From Paenibacillus tarimensis (GTDB lineage: Bacteria > Bacillota > Bacilli > Paenibacillales > Paenibacillaceae): a DNA stretch of 64,000 bases. Positions 35,462-45,191 of this stretch are shown piece after piece; position 1 is the stretch's first letter, and the number at the start of each line of letters is the position of its first letter. A program made the position numbers and the translations under genes. The notes beneath the pieces were generated by a model, which saw nothing but the letters and a program-made list of their open reading frames with translations, was not told the origin of the DNA and did not search any database. The stretch is taken from contig NZ_JAKGAO010000004.1 in the NCBI RefSeq assembly GCF_021532315.1, forward strand, positions 124,001 through 188,000. Reading direction: 5' to 3'.

Positions 35462-38400
35462 ATGAGCCACACGGGGGATAAACGCCAGCGGTTCGAACTG
35501 CTGTTGCAGCAGGCGGGCTTGCCGGAAGAGGTTATGAACACCTATTTTGGAGATGGATATATCGATCATGTGGCCGTTAGCGCAAATAACCGGGAATGGA
35601 CGTTTTGCATCCGCAAAGCGTCCATACTGCCTTATAAGGCATACCGTTTGTTCTGCGAATCGGTACGCAAGAAGCTAGGACATATTGCAGATATCTCCTT
35701 TGTTATGGATTATGAGGCAGCTGTTACAACTGACCAGATACTTACAGCCTACTGGGATTTCTTCGTGGAGTGGGCCCAGCAGGAGATGGCTTCTGTTAAC
35801 GGCTGGTTGGGGAAAGCCAAGTTCGAGGCAGAAGGGGAGCTGCTTACACTCACGCTGCGTGATGATACGACGCTCGAGATGGCCCGCAAGAAGAGGATCG
35901 ATGAGGAAGCTGTCCGCTTCTTTACGCGGTATTTTAAGCGTACCTGCAAGGTCAAGCTTGCTGTCGGCCAGTTTGGCCAGGAGGATTATGAGAAGTTTAC
36001 CCAGCAGCGGGTACAGGAAGAGCGCGAGGTTGTTCAGCAGATTATGGCAAGCGTTCAATCCGAGCCGCCTGATGATAGTGGTGAAGCTCCGGAGAGGCTT
36101 GTCGTTGGTTATGATATTCGGGAAGAGCCTGTGCCTATTATCAAAATTCAAGAGGAAGAGAAGAAGATCACAGTCCAGGGAGCGGTGTTTGGTCTTGAGT
36201 CCAAAGAGCTGCGTAACGGCAGCACGCTGTTTACTTTTAACGTAACAGACTTTACCGATTCGATTATGATGAAGATGTTTGCGAAGACCAAGGACGATGT
36301 GAAGATGCTGAGCCTGCTTGCCAATGGCAAGTGGATCCGGGCCCGTGGCCGTGTTGAATATGACCGGTTTATGATGGAGCCCGAGCTGGTTATGATGCCC
36401 AATGATCTTCACGAGGTTAAAGCTCCTCCCGAGCGGACAGATGATGCTAAAGTGAAGCGCGTTGAATTCCATCTGCATACAACCATGAGCACGATGGATG
36501 CTGTGACACCGGTTGATGCTTATATCAAGACCGCTGCCAAATGGGGACACCAGGCGATCGCGATCACTGATCACAGCGGGGTACAGAGTTACCCGGAAGC
36601 CTATAAGGCAGCGAAGAAGAATAACATGAAAGTACTGTTCGGGCTCGAAGCTAACGTAGTGAACGATTCGGTGCCGATGGTTATTAATCCGCGCGAGCAG
36701 GACCTGCAGACAGCTGAATATGTCGTATTCGATATTGAGACAACAGGCTTGTCGATTATTAACAACAAGATCATTGAGCTTGCAGGCGTCAAAATGCGGG
36801 AAGGGAAGGAGATTGACCGCTTCTCTACCTTTATTAATCCGCACGAGAAAATTCCTTATCATATTCAGCAATTGACCAATATTAACGATGAGATGGTCAA
36901 AGACGCGCCGGAGCTTGCTCCCAAGCTGCGTGAATTTGTTGAATTTATTGGCGATGCCATTCTGGTTGCGCATAACGCCCGCTTTGATATCGGGTTTATT
37001 CAGGCGAACTGTAAGGCAATCGGGATTCCCGAGGTCATGAATCCGGTGCTTGATACATTGGAGCTTGCCCGCTTTATCCATCCAAGTATGAAAAATCACC
37101 GTCTGAATACGCTGGCGGACAAATATAAAGTTAGTCTCGATAATCATCACCGGGCCATTGATGACTCGATCGCGCTTGGAGGCGTGCTCTTTGGCTTGAT
37201 TGCTGACGCGGCGGCCCGGAATATTACCGGCCTCCATCAGCTCAACGATTATGTAGGACTGGATTTCTCGAACAGCCGTCCTTTCCACTGCGGGATCTAT
37301 GCCCTTAATGCAGTCGGCAAGAAGAACTTGTTCAAGCTCGTGTCGCTATCGCACACAGAATACTTTAAGCGAGTAGCCTGCATCCCAAAATCCAAGCTAG
37401 TCGAGCTGCGCGAAGGGCTCCTGGTTATCTCGGGCTGCGAGAAGGGTGAATTTTTTGAAACGGTGCTGAACAAGACGATGGAAGAGGCTGAGGAGACAGC
37501 TCGGTTCTATGACGTATTGGAGATTCAGCCTGTCGACTTTTACATGCACCTGGTTGATAAAGGGCTGGTCGGAAGCCGGGCAGAAATCGAGCAGGCGATC
37601 CGGCGTGTATGCGATATCGGCTACAAGCTGGACAAGCCGGTCATCGCAACGGGTAATGTGCATTACTTAAATCCTCGGGATAAGATATACCGTGATATTA
37701 CGATACACGGTATAACGGGCTTTAGTCCGCTTAAGGATATCCGCAAGCCTGATGCGCATTTCCGCACAACGAATGAAATGCTGGAAGAATTCAAGTTTCT
37801 CGGTGAGGAGAAGGCTTACGAGGTAGTGGTAACGAACACGATCGAGCTGGCTGAACGGTTTGAATCCTTCGAAATGTTTCCGGATCAGCCGTTCTTCCCG
37901 GTTATCGAAGGGGCCGACGAGGAAATGCGGGAGACATGCTATAATACAGCCCGTACGCTGTATGGCGATCCCATTCCCGAAGTAGTTACCGAGCGGCTTG
38001 AACGGGAGCTGATACCGATTATAAAAGCGGGTTTCTCAGCCTTGTATCTTATCTCGCAGCGACTCGTTAAGAAGTCGAACGAGGACGGTTATCTGGTTGG
38101 TTCCCGGGGATCAGTCGGTTCCTCTGTTGTTGCGATGATGCTCGGAATCTCGGAGGTCAATCCGCTGCCGCCGCATTATCTGTGCAGGTCCTGTAAGCAT
38201 TCGGAGTGGTTCACAGACGGCAGCGTTCCAAGCGGCTTTGATCTTCCGAATAAGGATTGTCCAAGCTGCGGTTCACCGATGAAGGGGGACGGTCAGGACA
38301 TTCCGTTCGAGACATTCCTGGGCTTTAAGGGCGACAAGGTACCGGATATTGACTTGAATTTCTCAGGTGAGTACCAGCCGCATGCGCATAACTATACGAA

Positions 38401-39766
38401 GGTATTGTTCGGCGAGAAGAGTGTATTCCGGGCCGGCACGATCGGTACGGTTGCCGAGAAGACGGCATACGGTTTTGCGAAGAAGTATGAAGAGGATCAA
38501 GGGAAAAAGTGGCGAGGCGCCGAACTGAACCGCCTTGCGAGCGGATGTACGGGCGTCAAGCGGAGCACCGGCCAGCATCCCGGCGGCATCGTGGTTGTTC
38601 CGGATTACATTGAGGTTGAGGATATTACGCCGGTCCAGTATCCAGCAGATGATACAAGCGCTGAATGGAAGACGACGCATTTTGACTATCATGCCTTCGA
38701 CGCTAACCTGCTGAAGCTTGATATACTTGGCCACGATGATCCGACGATGATGCGGATGCTGCAGGATCTCACCGGCGTTGACCCTACGACCATCCCGATG
38801 AACGATCCAAAGGTCATGAGTATGTTCAATTCCACGACAGCGCTGGGTGTTACCCCTGAGCAGATCCGGACACCGGTCGCCACTTATGGCGTGCCGGAGA
38901 TGGGGACAAAGTTCGTTCGCCAAATGCTTCAGGAGACGCAGCCTTCGAGCTTTGCCGATCTTCTGCAGATTTCAGGACTGTCGCACGGCACTGGCGTATG
39001 GCTTGGCAATGCGCAGGAGCTGATCAAGAACGGAACCTGCAACATCAAGACTGTTATCGGCTGTCGTGACGATATTATGCTGTATCTGATTTATAAGGCA
39101 GGCATGGACGCCGGGCTGGCCTTTAAGATTACGGAAAGTGTCCGGAAGGGTAAGGGACTTACGCCGGAATGGATCGAAGAGATGAAGCGCTGCAAGGTGC
39201 CGCAATGGTATATTGATTCCTGTCTGCGGATTGAGTATATGTTCCCGAAGGCGCACGCCGCCGCATACGTTATATCCGCAGTCCGTACGGCTTATTTTAA
39301 GCTCTATCATCCGATTGCTTATTATGCGACCTATTTTACCGTACGCGCTGAGGACTTTGATCTGGAGCTGCTTTGCCAAGGGTATGATGCGATTAAGAAG
39401 AAGCTGATCGAAATTGAAGAGAAGGGCTTCCAGGCGCTGCCGAAAGAAAAGAACATGATCTCTATTCTGGAGATGGCGCTAGAAATGACAGCACGCGGCT
39501 TTTCGTTTAAGCCGATTGATCTGTACCGTTCGGATGCCACCAAATTCCTGATCGACGGCGATTCCCTTATACCTCCGTTTGCAGCGGTTGGCGGGATCGG
39601 CGAAAATGCGGCCCGAAATATTGCAGCGGCAAGGGAAGAAGGTGACTTTCTGTCGGTCGAGGACTTCCAGCAGAAGTCTCGTGCATCCAAGACTATTGTT
39701 GAGCTGCTGGCCGGCATGGGCTGCTTCCGCGGACTGCCAGAATCGAATCAGCTGTCCCTGTTCTAG
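35462..39766 (+). CDS. polC: DNA polymerase III alpha subunit, PolC type
   Basis: Main replicative polymerase of low-GC Gram-positives, 1434 residues. In order: an N-terminal domain, an OB fold (about 225-320), a PHP domain starting at H337 (EFHLHTTMSTMD), the DEDDh 3'-5' exonuclease inserted in the PHP domain (FDIETTGLS near 424, HNARFDIGF, HHRAIDDS), the rest of PHP, a Cys4 zinc motif at about 908-940 (CRSCK and CPSCG), the polymerase palm with PDIDLNFSGEYQ near 961, and the C-terminal thumb and helix-hairpin-helix region. GGGGGAGGAA precedes the ATG. It is read after proS, as in Bacillus. Confidence 0.98.
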   Translation: MSHTGDKRQRFELLLQQAGLPEEVMNTYFGDGYIDHVAVSANNREWTFCIRKASILPYKAYRLFCESVRKKLGHIADISFVMDYEAAVTTDQILTAYWDFFVEWAQQEMASVNGWLGKAKFEAEGELLTLTLRDDTTLEMARKKRIDEEAVRFFTRYFKRTCKVKLAVGQFGQEDYEKFTQQRVQEEREVVQQIMASVQSEPPDDSGEAPERLVVGYDIREEPVPIIKIQEEEKKITVQGAVFGLESKELRNGSTLFTFNVTDFTDSIMMKMFAKTKDDVKMLSLLANGKWIRARGRVEYDRFMMEPELVMMPNDLHEVKAPPERTDDAKVKRVEFHLHTTMSTMDAVTPVDAYIKTAAKWGHQAIAITDHSGVQSYPEAYKAAKKNNMKVLFGLEANVVNDSVPMVINPREQDLQTAEYVVFDIETTGLSIINNKIIELAGVKMREGKEIDRFSTFINPHEKIPYHIQQLTNINDEMVKDAPELAPKLREFVEFIGDAILVAHNARFDIGFIQANCKAIGIPEVMNPVLDTLELARFIHPSMKNHRLNTLADKYKVSLDNHHRAIDDSIALGGVLFGLIADAAARNITGLHQLNDYVGLDFSNSRPFHCGIYALNAVGKKNLFKLVSLSHTEYFKRVACIPKSKLVELREGLLVISGCEKGEFFETVLNKTMEEAEETARFYDVLEIQPVDFYMHLVDKGLVGSRAEIEQAIRRVCDIGYKLDKPVIATGNVHYLNPRDKIYRDITIHGITGFSPLKDIRKPDAHFRTTNEMLEEFKFLGEEKAYEVVVTNTIELAERFESFEMFPDQPFFPVIEGADEEMRETCYNTARTLYGDPIPEVVTERLERELIPIIKAGFSALYLISQRLVKKSNEDGYLVGSRGSVGSSVVAMMLGISEVNPLPPHYLCRSCKHSEWFTDGSVPSGFDLPNKDCPSCGSPMKGDGQDIPFETFLGFKGDKVPDIDLNFSGEYQPHAHNYTKVLFGEKSVFRAGTIGTVAEKTAYGFAKKYEEDQGKKWRGAELNRLASGCTGVKRSTGQHPGGIVVVPDYIEVEDITPVQYPADDTSAEWKTTHFDYHAFDANLLKLDILGHDDPTMMRMLQDLTGVDPTTIPMNDPKVMSMFNSTTALGVTPEQIRTPVATYGVPEMGTKFVRQMLQETQPSSFADLLQISGLSHGTGVWLGNAQELIKNGTCNIKTVIGCRDDIMLYLIYKAGMDAGLAFKITESVRKGKGLTPEWIEEMKRCKVPQWYIDSCLRIEYMFPKAHAAAYVISAVRTAYFKLYHPIAYYATYFTVRAEDFDLELLCQGYDAIKKKLIEIEEKGFQALPKEKNMISILEMALEMTARGFSFKPIDLYRSDATKFLIDGDSLIPPFAAVGGIGENAARNIAAAREEGDFLSVEDFQQKSRASKTIVELLAGMGCFRGLPESNQLSLF

Positions 39767-39769
39767 CCT

Positions 39770-39795
39770 GAAAACGGAAGAGGCCATTTTCATTT
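39770..39795 (+). terminator. Weak hairpin after polC
   Basis: GAAAA-C-GG pairs with CC-A-TTTTC around AAGAGG, followed by only ATTTG. It may slow transcription before the next promoter. Support is weak. Confidence 0.25.
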
Positions 39796-39798
39796 GTC

Positions 39799-39827
39799 TT
39801 GTCACTATAGACTGGTTATGCTATAAT
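39799..39827 (+). promoter_or_regulatory. Sigma-A promoter of the rimP-nusA-infB operon
   Basis: TTGTCA (39799-39804), a 17-base spacer and a perfect TATAAT (39822-39827) with TG at 39819-39820 giving an extended -10. The predicted start of transcription is near 39834. Confidence 0.88.
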
Positions 39828-39861
39828 TTTTCTGGTAATGCTGTTGATATTGTGTCTGCAG

Positions 39862-39892
39862 AAGAGTGGGGAAACCCACTCTTTACGTTTTG
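39862..39892 (+). promoter_or_regulatory. Leader hairpin, candidate NusA-responsive attenuator
   Basis: A perfect 9-bp stem AAGAGTGGG/CCCACTCTT with a GAAA tetraloop starts about 28 nt into the rimP leader and is followed by TACGTTTTG, a T-run broken by ACG. The hairpin and weak U-tract resemble a NusA-stimulated terminator. In B. subtilis the corresponding operon is reported to be autoregulated by NusA through leader termination. Confidence 0.65.
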
Positions 39893-39936
39893 TCTGCGGA
39901 CCTTTAGAAATATTTCCCCCGGGAGGTCACACACTG

Positions 39937-40398
39937 GTGAGCAAAGCTAATATAAAATCCACTATCGATGAGATGGTTCGTCCGTACATAGAGGATAACG
40001 GATTTGAGCTGGTTGATATCGAGTACGTCAAGGAGGGAAGCAACTATTTCCTCCGCATTTTTGTAGATAAAGAAGGCGGTATCGATATTGACGAATGCGG
40101 CCGGATCAGTGAGTACGTGAGCGAACGTCTCGACCAAGAGGATCCGATCTCAGATGCATATTTTCTCGAGGTCTCTTCACCGGGTGCGGAGCGTCCGCTT
40201 AAGAAACCGGAAGACATGGCGAAGGCGGTCGGAAAGCATGTCTTTATTACAACTTACGAGCCAATCGGTGGCCTCAAGGAATTCGAAGGCAAGCTGCTTT
40301 CGTTCGACGGGGAAGAAGCAATAGTGGAAGCGGGCAAGAAGAAGTACACCTTACCTTACGCCAAGATCGCCGGCGCGCGCTTGGCTATCGTGTTTTAA
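39937..40398 (+). CDS. rimP: Ribosome maturation factor RimP
   Basis: Assists 30S subunit maturation. The protein has 153 residues: the N-terminal alpha/beta domain (IEDNGFELVDIEYVKEGSNY, FVDKEGGIDIDECGRIS, EVSSPGAERPLKK) and a C-terminal SH3-like domain (FEGKLLSFDGEEAIVEAGKK). The start is GTG 39937, 10 bases after GGGAGG; the open frame continues upstream through the leader hairpin and is not credible there. nusA follows 27 bases later. Confidence 0.94.
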   Translation: MSKANIKSTIDEMVRPYIEDNGFELVDIEYVKEGSNYFLRIFVDKEGGIDIDECGRISEYVSERLDQEDPISDAYFLEVSSPGAERPLKKPEDMAKAVGKHVFITTYEPIGGLKEFEGKLLSFDGEEAIVEAGKKKYTLPYAKIAGARLAIVF

Positions 40399-40425
40399 TT
40401 TGTTGAGAGGGGGAGCAATTTTCCA

Positions 40426-41526
40426 ATGAGTATGGATTTTATAGAAGCGCTGTCGGAGATCGAGAGAGATAAGGGAATTGCCAAGGATGTGCTGTTGGAG
40501 GCTATTGAGGCAGCACTGATCTCCAGCTATAAGCGCAATTTTAACACGGCGCAGAATGTCCGCGTCGAAATTAACCGCCATACCGGCGTTATCAAGGTGT
40601 ATGCCCGCAAGACGGTGGTGGAGGAGGTGCTCGATCCTCGGATGGAAATTTCCATTGAAGCATCGCGTGAGATCAACCCGCATTACCAGCTGGATGATAT
40701 CGCGGAAATCGAAGTCACACCTCGTGACTTCGGACGGATTGCAGCCCAAACGGCAAAGCAGGTTGTAACACAGCGCATACGAGAAGCCGAGCGCGGACTG
40801 ATCTATAATGCCTACATTGATAAGGAAGAAGATATCGTAAACGGGATCGTGCAGCGCCAGGATGTGCGCAACCTGTTCGTTGATCTGGGCAAGGTGGAAG
40901 CGGTGCTGCCGCTTACCGAGCTGATGCCGACGGATAAGTTCAAGCATGGCGACCGTGTCAAATCCTTTATTACAAAGGTAGAAAACACCACAAAGGGTCC
41001 GCAAATTATTCTGTCGCGCACGCACCCGGGTCTGCTGAAAAGGCTCTTCGAGCTTGAAGTGCCTGAAATCTATGACGGCGTTGTTGAAATTCGTTCTGTT
41101 GCACGGGAAGCCGGATTCCGTTCCAAGATAGCGGTATACTCGCGCAATCCCGAGGTGGACCCGGTTGGCTCCTGTGTAGGACCAAAGGGGCTTCGGGTAC
41201 AGACGGTTGTCTCGGAGCTTAAAGGCGAGAAGATCGATATTGTGCGCTGGTCGGAAAACGTGGAGGAGTATGTGGCCAACGCGCTTAGTCCTTCCAAGGT
41301 TATCGAGGTCATCGTATTCGAGCAGGAGAAGATGGCACGTGTTATTGTGCCTGATTATCAGCTGTCGCTCGCCATTGGCATAAAGGGACAAAATGCCCGT
41401 CTGGCCGCCAAGTTGACTGGCTGGAAGATCGATATCAAGAGCGAAACGCAGGCGGAGCAGGAATTTGACCGTCCAAGATCCTCTGGTGATACGATGCCGC
41501 AGGATTCGGTTTCCTACGACGGTTAA
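40426..41526 (+). CDS. nusA: Transcription termination/antitermination factor NusA
   Basis: RNA polymerase-binding factor that enhances pausing and termination. The 366 residues contain the N-terminal domain (IEALSEIERDKGIAKDVLLE), an S1 domain (about 135-200, GIVQRQDVRNLFVDLGKVEA) and two KH domains (about 225-345, GSCVGPKGLRVQTVVSELKG and AIGIKGQNARLAAKLTGWKI). There is no C-terminal AR1/AR2 extension, as usual in Firmicutes. It probably regulates its own operon through the leader hairpin upstream of rimP. Confidence 0.97.
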   Translation: MSMDFIEALSEIERDKGIAKDVLLEAIEAALISSYKRNFNTAQNVRVEINRHTGVIKVYARKTVVEEVLDPRMEISIEASREINPHYQLDDIAEIEVTPRDFGRIAAQTAKQVVTQRIREAERGLIYNAYIDKEEDIVNGIVQRQDVRNLFVDLGKVEAVLPLTELMPTDKFKHGDRVKSFITKVENTTKGPQIILSRTHPGLLKRLFELEVPEIYDGVVEIRSVAREAGFRSKIAVYSRNPEVDPVGSCVGPKGLRVQTVVSELKGEKIDIVRWSENVEEYVANALSPSKVIEVIVFEQEKMARVIVPDYQLSLAIGIKGQNARLAAKLTGWKIDIKSETQAEQEFDRPRSSGDTMPQDSVSYDG

Positions 41527-41571
41527 CCAATACCGCGGCGAGCGTAATAGAGCGATTCGGAGGAGAGAACA

Positions 41572-41883
41572 ATGAAACCTAGAAAAGTTCCGCTCCGCAA
41601 ATGCATCGCCTGTCAGGAAATGATGCCGAAGAAGGAATTGATTCGGGTCGTCCGCACTCCGGACGAAGAGGTACGGATTGATCTGACAGGAAAAAAAGCG
41701 GGCAGGGGAGCGTATTTATGCGGCAAGGCGGGGTGCTTCAGGCTCGCCAAGAAAAGCAAGGCGTTCGACCGTGCGCTGAAGCTATCAGTCGATCCGGAAA
41801 TTTATGATCAGCTGGAGCAGGACTTCATTGCGGTGGAAGATGAGTTTCATGCAAGCAAGGAGCTGGCTTCAGATGACGAATAA
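41572..41883 (+). CDS. rnpM: RNase P modulator RnpM (YlxR)
   Basis: Small basic RNA-binding protein of 103 residues, DUF448/YlxR family. The fold signatures are PLRKCIACQEMMPKKELIR, a DLTGKKAGRGAYLC block and LAKKSKAFDRAL. In B. subtilis the orthologue was found to bind RNase P RNA and modulate its activity. CGGAGGAGAG precedes the ATG. It overlaps ylxQ by 11 bases. Confidence 0.94.
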   Translation: MKPRKVPLRKCIACQEMMPKKELIRVVRTPDEEVRIDLTGKKAGRGAYLCGKAGCFRLAKKSKAFDRALKLSVDPEIYDQLEQDFIAVEDEFHASKELASDDE

Positions 41884-42199
41884 GGCGCTGTCGGCACTTG
41901 GTATGGCTATGCGCGCGGGGAAGCTTGTTACCGGTGATGAAACGGTGCTCAAGACTGTCAAGCAGGGTAAAGCCAGACTGGTTATTGTGGCGGCAGACGC
42001 TTCGGACAATACCAGGAAGAAATACCGTGATAAATGTGCGACTTACGACGTTGAGCTGGTGGAAGCATTCGACCGCTACTCGCTCGGAGCAGCCATCGGA
42101 AAGGAGGCGCGTGTTATAGTCGCCATTGCCGATGAAGGATTTGCGAGCCTGATTCGGAAGCAACTCGGTAAACATTCGGAGGTGGAGAATATTGACTAA
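41873..42199 (+). CDS. ylxQ: L7Ae-family K-turn RNA-binding protein YlxQ
   Basis: 108-residue member of the L7Ae/L30e family (also named RplGA), which binds kink-turn RNAs. The family pattern is visible: [19 protein letters not shown], then [19 protein letters not shown] and a late [15 protein letters not shown]. Start ATG 41873, within the end of rnpM, has AGGAG 10 bases upstream. It overlaps infB by 8 bases. The standard order is nusA-rnpM-ylxQ-infB. Confidence 0.93.
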   Translation: MTNKALSALGMAMRAGKLVTGDETVLKTVKQGKARLVIVAADASDNTRKKYRDKCATYDVELVEAFDRYSLGAAIGKEARVIVAIADEGFASLIRKQLGKHSEVENID

Positions 42200-44828
42200 A
42201 CAGGACAACAAGGATAAATTACGCGTCTATGAATATGCGAAATCGATCAATATGAGTAGCAAAGAGATCATTACGATCCTGAAGCGCTTAAACTTGCCTG
42301 TTAACAATCATATGAGCGTCATGGAAAATGAAATGGTGTCAAAGGTGGAGGGCTTCTTCCGCGACATTAAGGAAAATGCGGCAGCCAAGCGTGTGAATGA
42401 TACACCGAAGCCACAGCAGGAACGTAAGCCTGCAGGGGCCGCACAAGCCGTCATCCAAGGAAGCAGTGACTCCAGTCAGCCAGCGCTCCATTCCCAACCC
42501 GATCAAGCCGGAGACCAGCGCGTCCCACAAGGGGCGGCAGGCGGCAGCAGTGAGGCAGTACAGAAGATTGACAAAAACCAAAACCAGGATAAGCAGGGGA
42601 TTATGAACTCAACTACATCGAAAACTCAGAATAATAACAATAGTAGTCAGCAGCCGCGTTCAGGCGGCAGCACGCAGAGTGGTCAGCGTCCGCAGCAGGG
42701 CGGCGGCCAGAGTCAGAATCGTCCAAGCGGCCAAAGCGGCCAAGGCGGCCAGCAGCGGCCTAACAGACCGGCACAAGGCGGCCAGGGACAGGGTGGACAG
42801 CGTCCGCCACAAGGCCAGGGCAGCAGCGCACCGCGCACAGGCCAGGCACAGGGTACGCGCAGCGATTCGCGTCCAGGAGCAGGCAGACCGGCTGGCGGAG
42901 GTGACGCATCACGCGGACCGAAGAAGAACAACACAGTCGGAGGCGGCAACCGTCAAGGCGGCGGCAAGCGGTTTGATGACAATCGCGGCGGCTTTAAGGG
43001 CAACAGCCGTGGCGGCCGGAATAATAAGCGCGGAGGCCAAAACCAGAATTTTGAACGCCGTGAGAAAATTGATAATACACCTAAGAAAATTATTGTCCGC
43101 GGCAACATGACCGTAGGCGAGCTTGCCAAGCTCCTTCATAAGGATGCTTCTGAAGTAATCAAGAAGCTGATGTTCCTTGGCGTTATGGCAACCATTAACC
43201 AGGAGCTTGATCTAGACGCCATCCAGCTCGTTGCTTCTGATTATGGAATCGAAGTCGAAATCAAACTGCCGGTTGATGAGGATAATTTTGATACTGTGGA
43301 AGAAGTGGATGAGGAAGAGAATCTTTCCACCAGACCTCCTGTTGTAACCATCATGGGTCACGTTGACCATGGTAAAACGACGCTGCTAGATGCGATCCGC
43401 GAGACGAATGTAACAGGCGGAGAAGCAGGCGGCATCACCCAGCACATTGGTGCCTACCAGGTAGAGGTTAATGGCAAGAAAATCACGTTCCTCGATACAC
43501 CGGGTCACGAAGCCTTTACAACGATGCGTGCACGCGGTGCACAGGTAACGGATATAACCATTCTGGTTGTAGCAGCAGATGACGGCGTAATGCCGCAAAC
43601 GGTGGAAGCGATCAATCACGCCAAAGCGGCTGGAGTGCCTATTATTGTTGCGGTCAATAAGATTGATAAGGAAGGCGCTAATCCTGACAAAATCATGCAG
43701 GCCCTTACTGAGTATGAGCTTGTACCTGAAGCATGGGGCGGCGACACGATCTTCGTAAACATCTCCGCCAAGCAGCGTCAGAATCTTGAAGAGCTTCTCG
43801 AGATGATTCTGCTGGTTGCGGAAGTTAATGATTATAAAGCAAATCCTGACAAGCGCGCACGCGGTACCGTAATCGAGGCCGAGCTTGACAAAGGCAAGGG
43901 ACCGGTTGCCCGTATTCTCGTTCAGCACGGTACATTGTCGGTGGGCGATGCTTTCGTGGCGGGCAACTGTTTCGGACGTGTACGTGCCATGGTTAATGAT
44001 AAGGGACGCAGGCTGAAGGAAGCCGGTCCATCGACCCCAGTCGAAATTACCGGCTTGACCGAAGTGCCGCTTGCGGGTGATCCGTTCATGGTGTTTGAAG
44101 ATGAGCGTAAGGCACGGGCCATTGCAGACCGCCGAGCGATCAAGCAGCGTCAGACCGAGCTGGGCTCACACGCAAGAGTTACGTTGGACGATCTGTATAA
44201 ACATATCAAAGAAGGCGAAATTAAAGACCTGAACGTAATTATTAAATCCGACGTTCAAGGCTCGGCAGAAGCGCTGAAGGGCTCGTTAGCCAAGATTGAC
44301 ATCGAGGGCGTTCGCGTGAAGATCATTCACAGTGGCGTCGGTGCGATCACAGAATCCGATGTAACGCTTGCCTCAGCTTCCAACGCGATCGTCATCGGCT
44401 TTAACGTCCGTCCTGAGCCGCAGGCGAAAGCTAATGCCGATCAAGAGCAGGTAGATATTCGTCTTCACCGTGTTATCTATAACGTCATTGATGAGATTGA
44501 GCAGGCAATGAAAGGCATGCTGGATCCGGAGTACAAGGAAGTGGTCATTGGCCACGCTGAAGTCCGGAATCTCTTCAAGGTAAGCAAGGTCGGCACCATT
44601 GCAGGTTGCATGGTTACATCCGGCAAAATCACCCGTGCGGCAGAAGTGCGGATCATCCGCGGCGGTATTGTCGTATTCGAAGGCAAGATCGATTCCCTTA
44701 AGCGTTATAAAGATGACGCGAAGGAAGTTGCACAGGGTTATGAGTGTGGGATAACCATCGAAAACTTCAATGACCTCAAAGAAGGGGACACGATCGAAGC
44801 GTTCATCATGGAAACCGTTGAGAGGTGA
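42192..44828 (+). CDS. infB: Translation initiation factor IF-2
   Basis: GTPase that delivers initiator tRNA to the 30S subunit, 878 residues. A small N-terminal IF2N domain ([20 protein letters not shown]) precedes a long linker (about 60-295) extremely rich in Gly, Gln, Arg, Ser and Asn. A second IF2N-like domain ([19 protein letters not shown]) leads to the G domain, with GHVDHGKTT from residue 389, DTPGHEAF and NKID, then domains II, III and the fMet-tRNA-binding C2. The start is TTG behind GGTGGAG. A possible internal start at ATG 42603 (codon 138) is in frame but has a poorly spaced site. Confidence 0.97.
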   Translation: MTKQDNKDKLRVYEYAKSINMSSKEIITILKRLNLPVNNHMSVMENEMVSKVEGFFRDIKENAAAKRVNDTPKPQQERKPAGAAQAVIQGSSDSSQPALHSQPDQAGDQRVPQGAAGGSSEAVQKIDKNQNQDKQGIMNSTTSKTQNNNNSSQQPRSGGSTQSGQRPQQGGGQSQNRPSGQSGQGGQQRPNRPAQGGQGQGGQRPPQGQGSSAPRTGQAQGTRSDSRPGAGRPAGGGDASRGPKKNNTVGGGNRQGGGKRFDDNRGGFKGNSRGGRNNKRGGQNQNFERREKIDNTPKKIIVRGNMTVGELAKLLHKDASEVIKKLMFLGVMATINQELDLDAIQLVASDYGIEVEIKLPVDEDNFDTVEEVDEEENLSTRPPVVTIMGHVDHGKTTLLDAIRETNVTGGEAGGITQHIGAYQVEVNGKKITFLDTPGHEAFTTMRARGAQVTDITILVVAADDGVMPQTVEAINHAKAAGVPIIVAVNKIDKEGANPDKIMQALTEYELVPEAWGGDTIFVNISAKQRQNLEELLEMILLVAEVNDYKANPDKRARGTVIEAELDKGKGPVARILVQHGTLSVGDAFVAGNCFGRVRAMVNDKGRRLKEAGPSTPVEITGLTEVPLAGDPFMVFEDERKARAIADRRAIKQRQTELGSHARVTLDDLYKHIKEGEIKDLNVIIKSDVQGSAEALKGSLAKIDIEGVRVKIIHSGVGAITESDVTLASASNAIVIGFNVRPEPQAKANADQEQVDIRLHRVIYNVIDEIEQAMKGMLDPEYKEVVIGHAEVRNLFKVSKVGTIAGCMVTSGKITRAAEVRIIRGGIVVFEGKIDSLKRYKDDAKEVAQGYECGITIENFNDLKEGDTIEAFIMETVER

Positions 44829-44834
44829 TGAAGC

Positions 44835-45191
44835 ATGGCTAAAGTAAGAGTTGGGCGTGTTGGTGAACAGATCAAGAAGGAATTGAGCCAGATTATTCAA
44901 ACAGAGCTCAAGGACCCGCGTATCGGTTTTATTACCGTTACGGGAGTCGATGTAACAAGTGATTTGTCACAGGCACGCGTTTATTTAAGTGTACTCGGAT
45001 CGGATGAGCAGAAGGAAAATACGCTTAAAGCACTGGCAAAAGGGTCAGGGTTTATCCGCTCCGAGCTTGGCAAACGGATTCGTCTCCGGCATACGCCGGA
45101 GCTGGAATTCCGGTTTGACAGCAGTATTGAGTACGGAAGCCGGATTGAATCGCTGCTTGAAGAGATCAATCGGGGGCATGATACGGTATGA
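44835..45191 (+). CDS. rbfA: Ribosome-binding factor A
   Basis: 30S maturation factor with a KH-like fold, 118 residues. The N-terminus ([20 protein letters not shown]) and the core [20 protein letters not shown] and [14 protein letters not shown] are characteristic. GAGGTGATG lies before the ATG. It follows infB directly, with no ylxP between them as there is in B. subtilis, and its stop overlaps the nrnA start by 4 bases. Confidence 0.96.
   Translation: MAKVRVGRVGEQIKKELSQIIQTELKDPRIGFITVTGVDVTSDLSQARVYLSVLGSDEQKENTLKALAKGSGFIRSELGKRIRLRHTPELEFRFDSSIEYGSRIESLLEEINRGHDTV

Noticed and set aside
35675-37288. A 537-codon open frame on the - strand inside polC
   Set aside because: It lies opposite well-conserved PolC sequence, its translation shows no recognisable motif, and it has no independent promoter or ribosome site. 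It is a by-product of polC codon use.
42679-43110. A 143-codon + strand open frame within the IF-2 linker
   Set aside because: It is the shifted frame of the Gly/Gln/Arg repeats, giving an Ala/Arg-rich product with no ribosome site.
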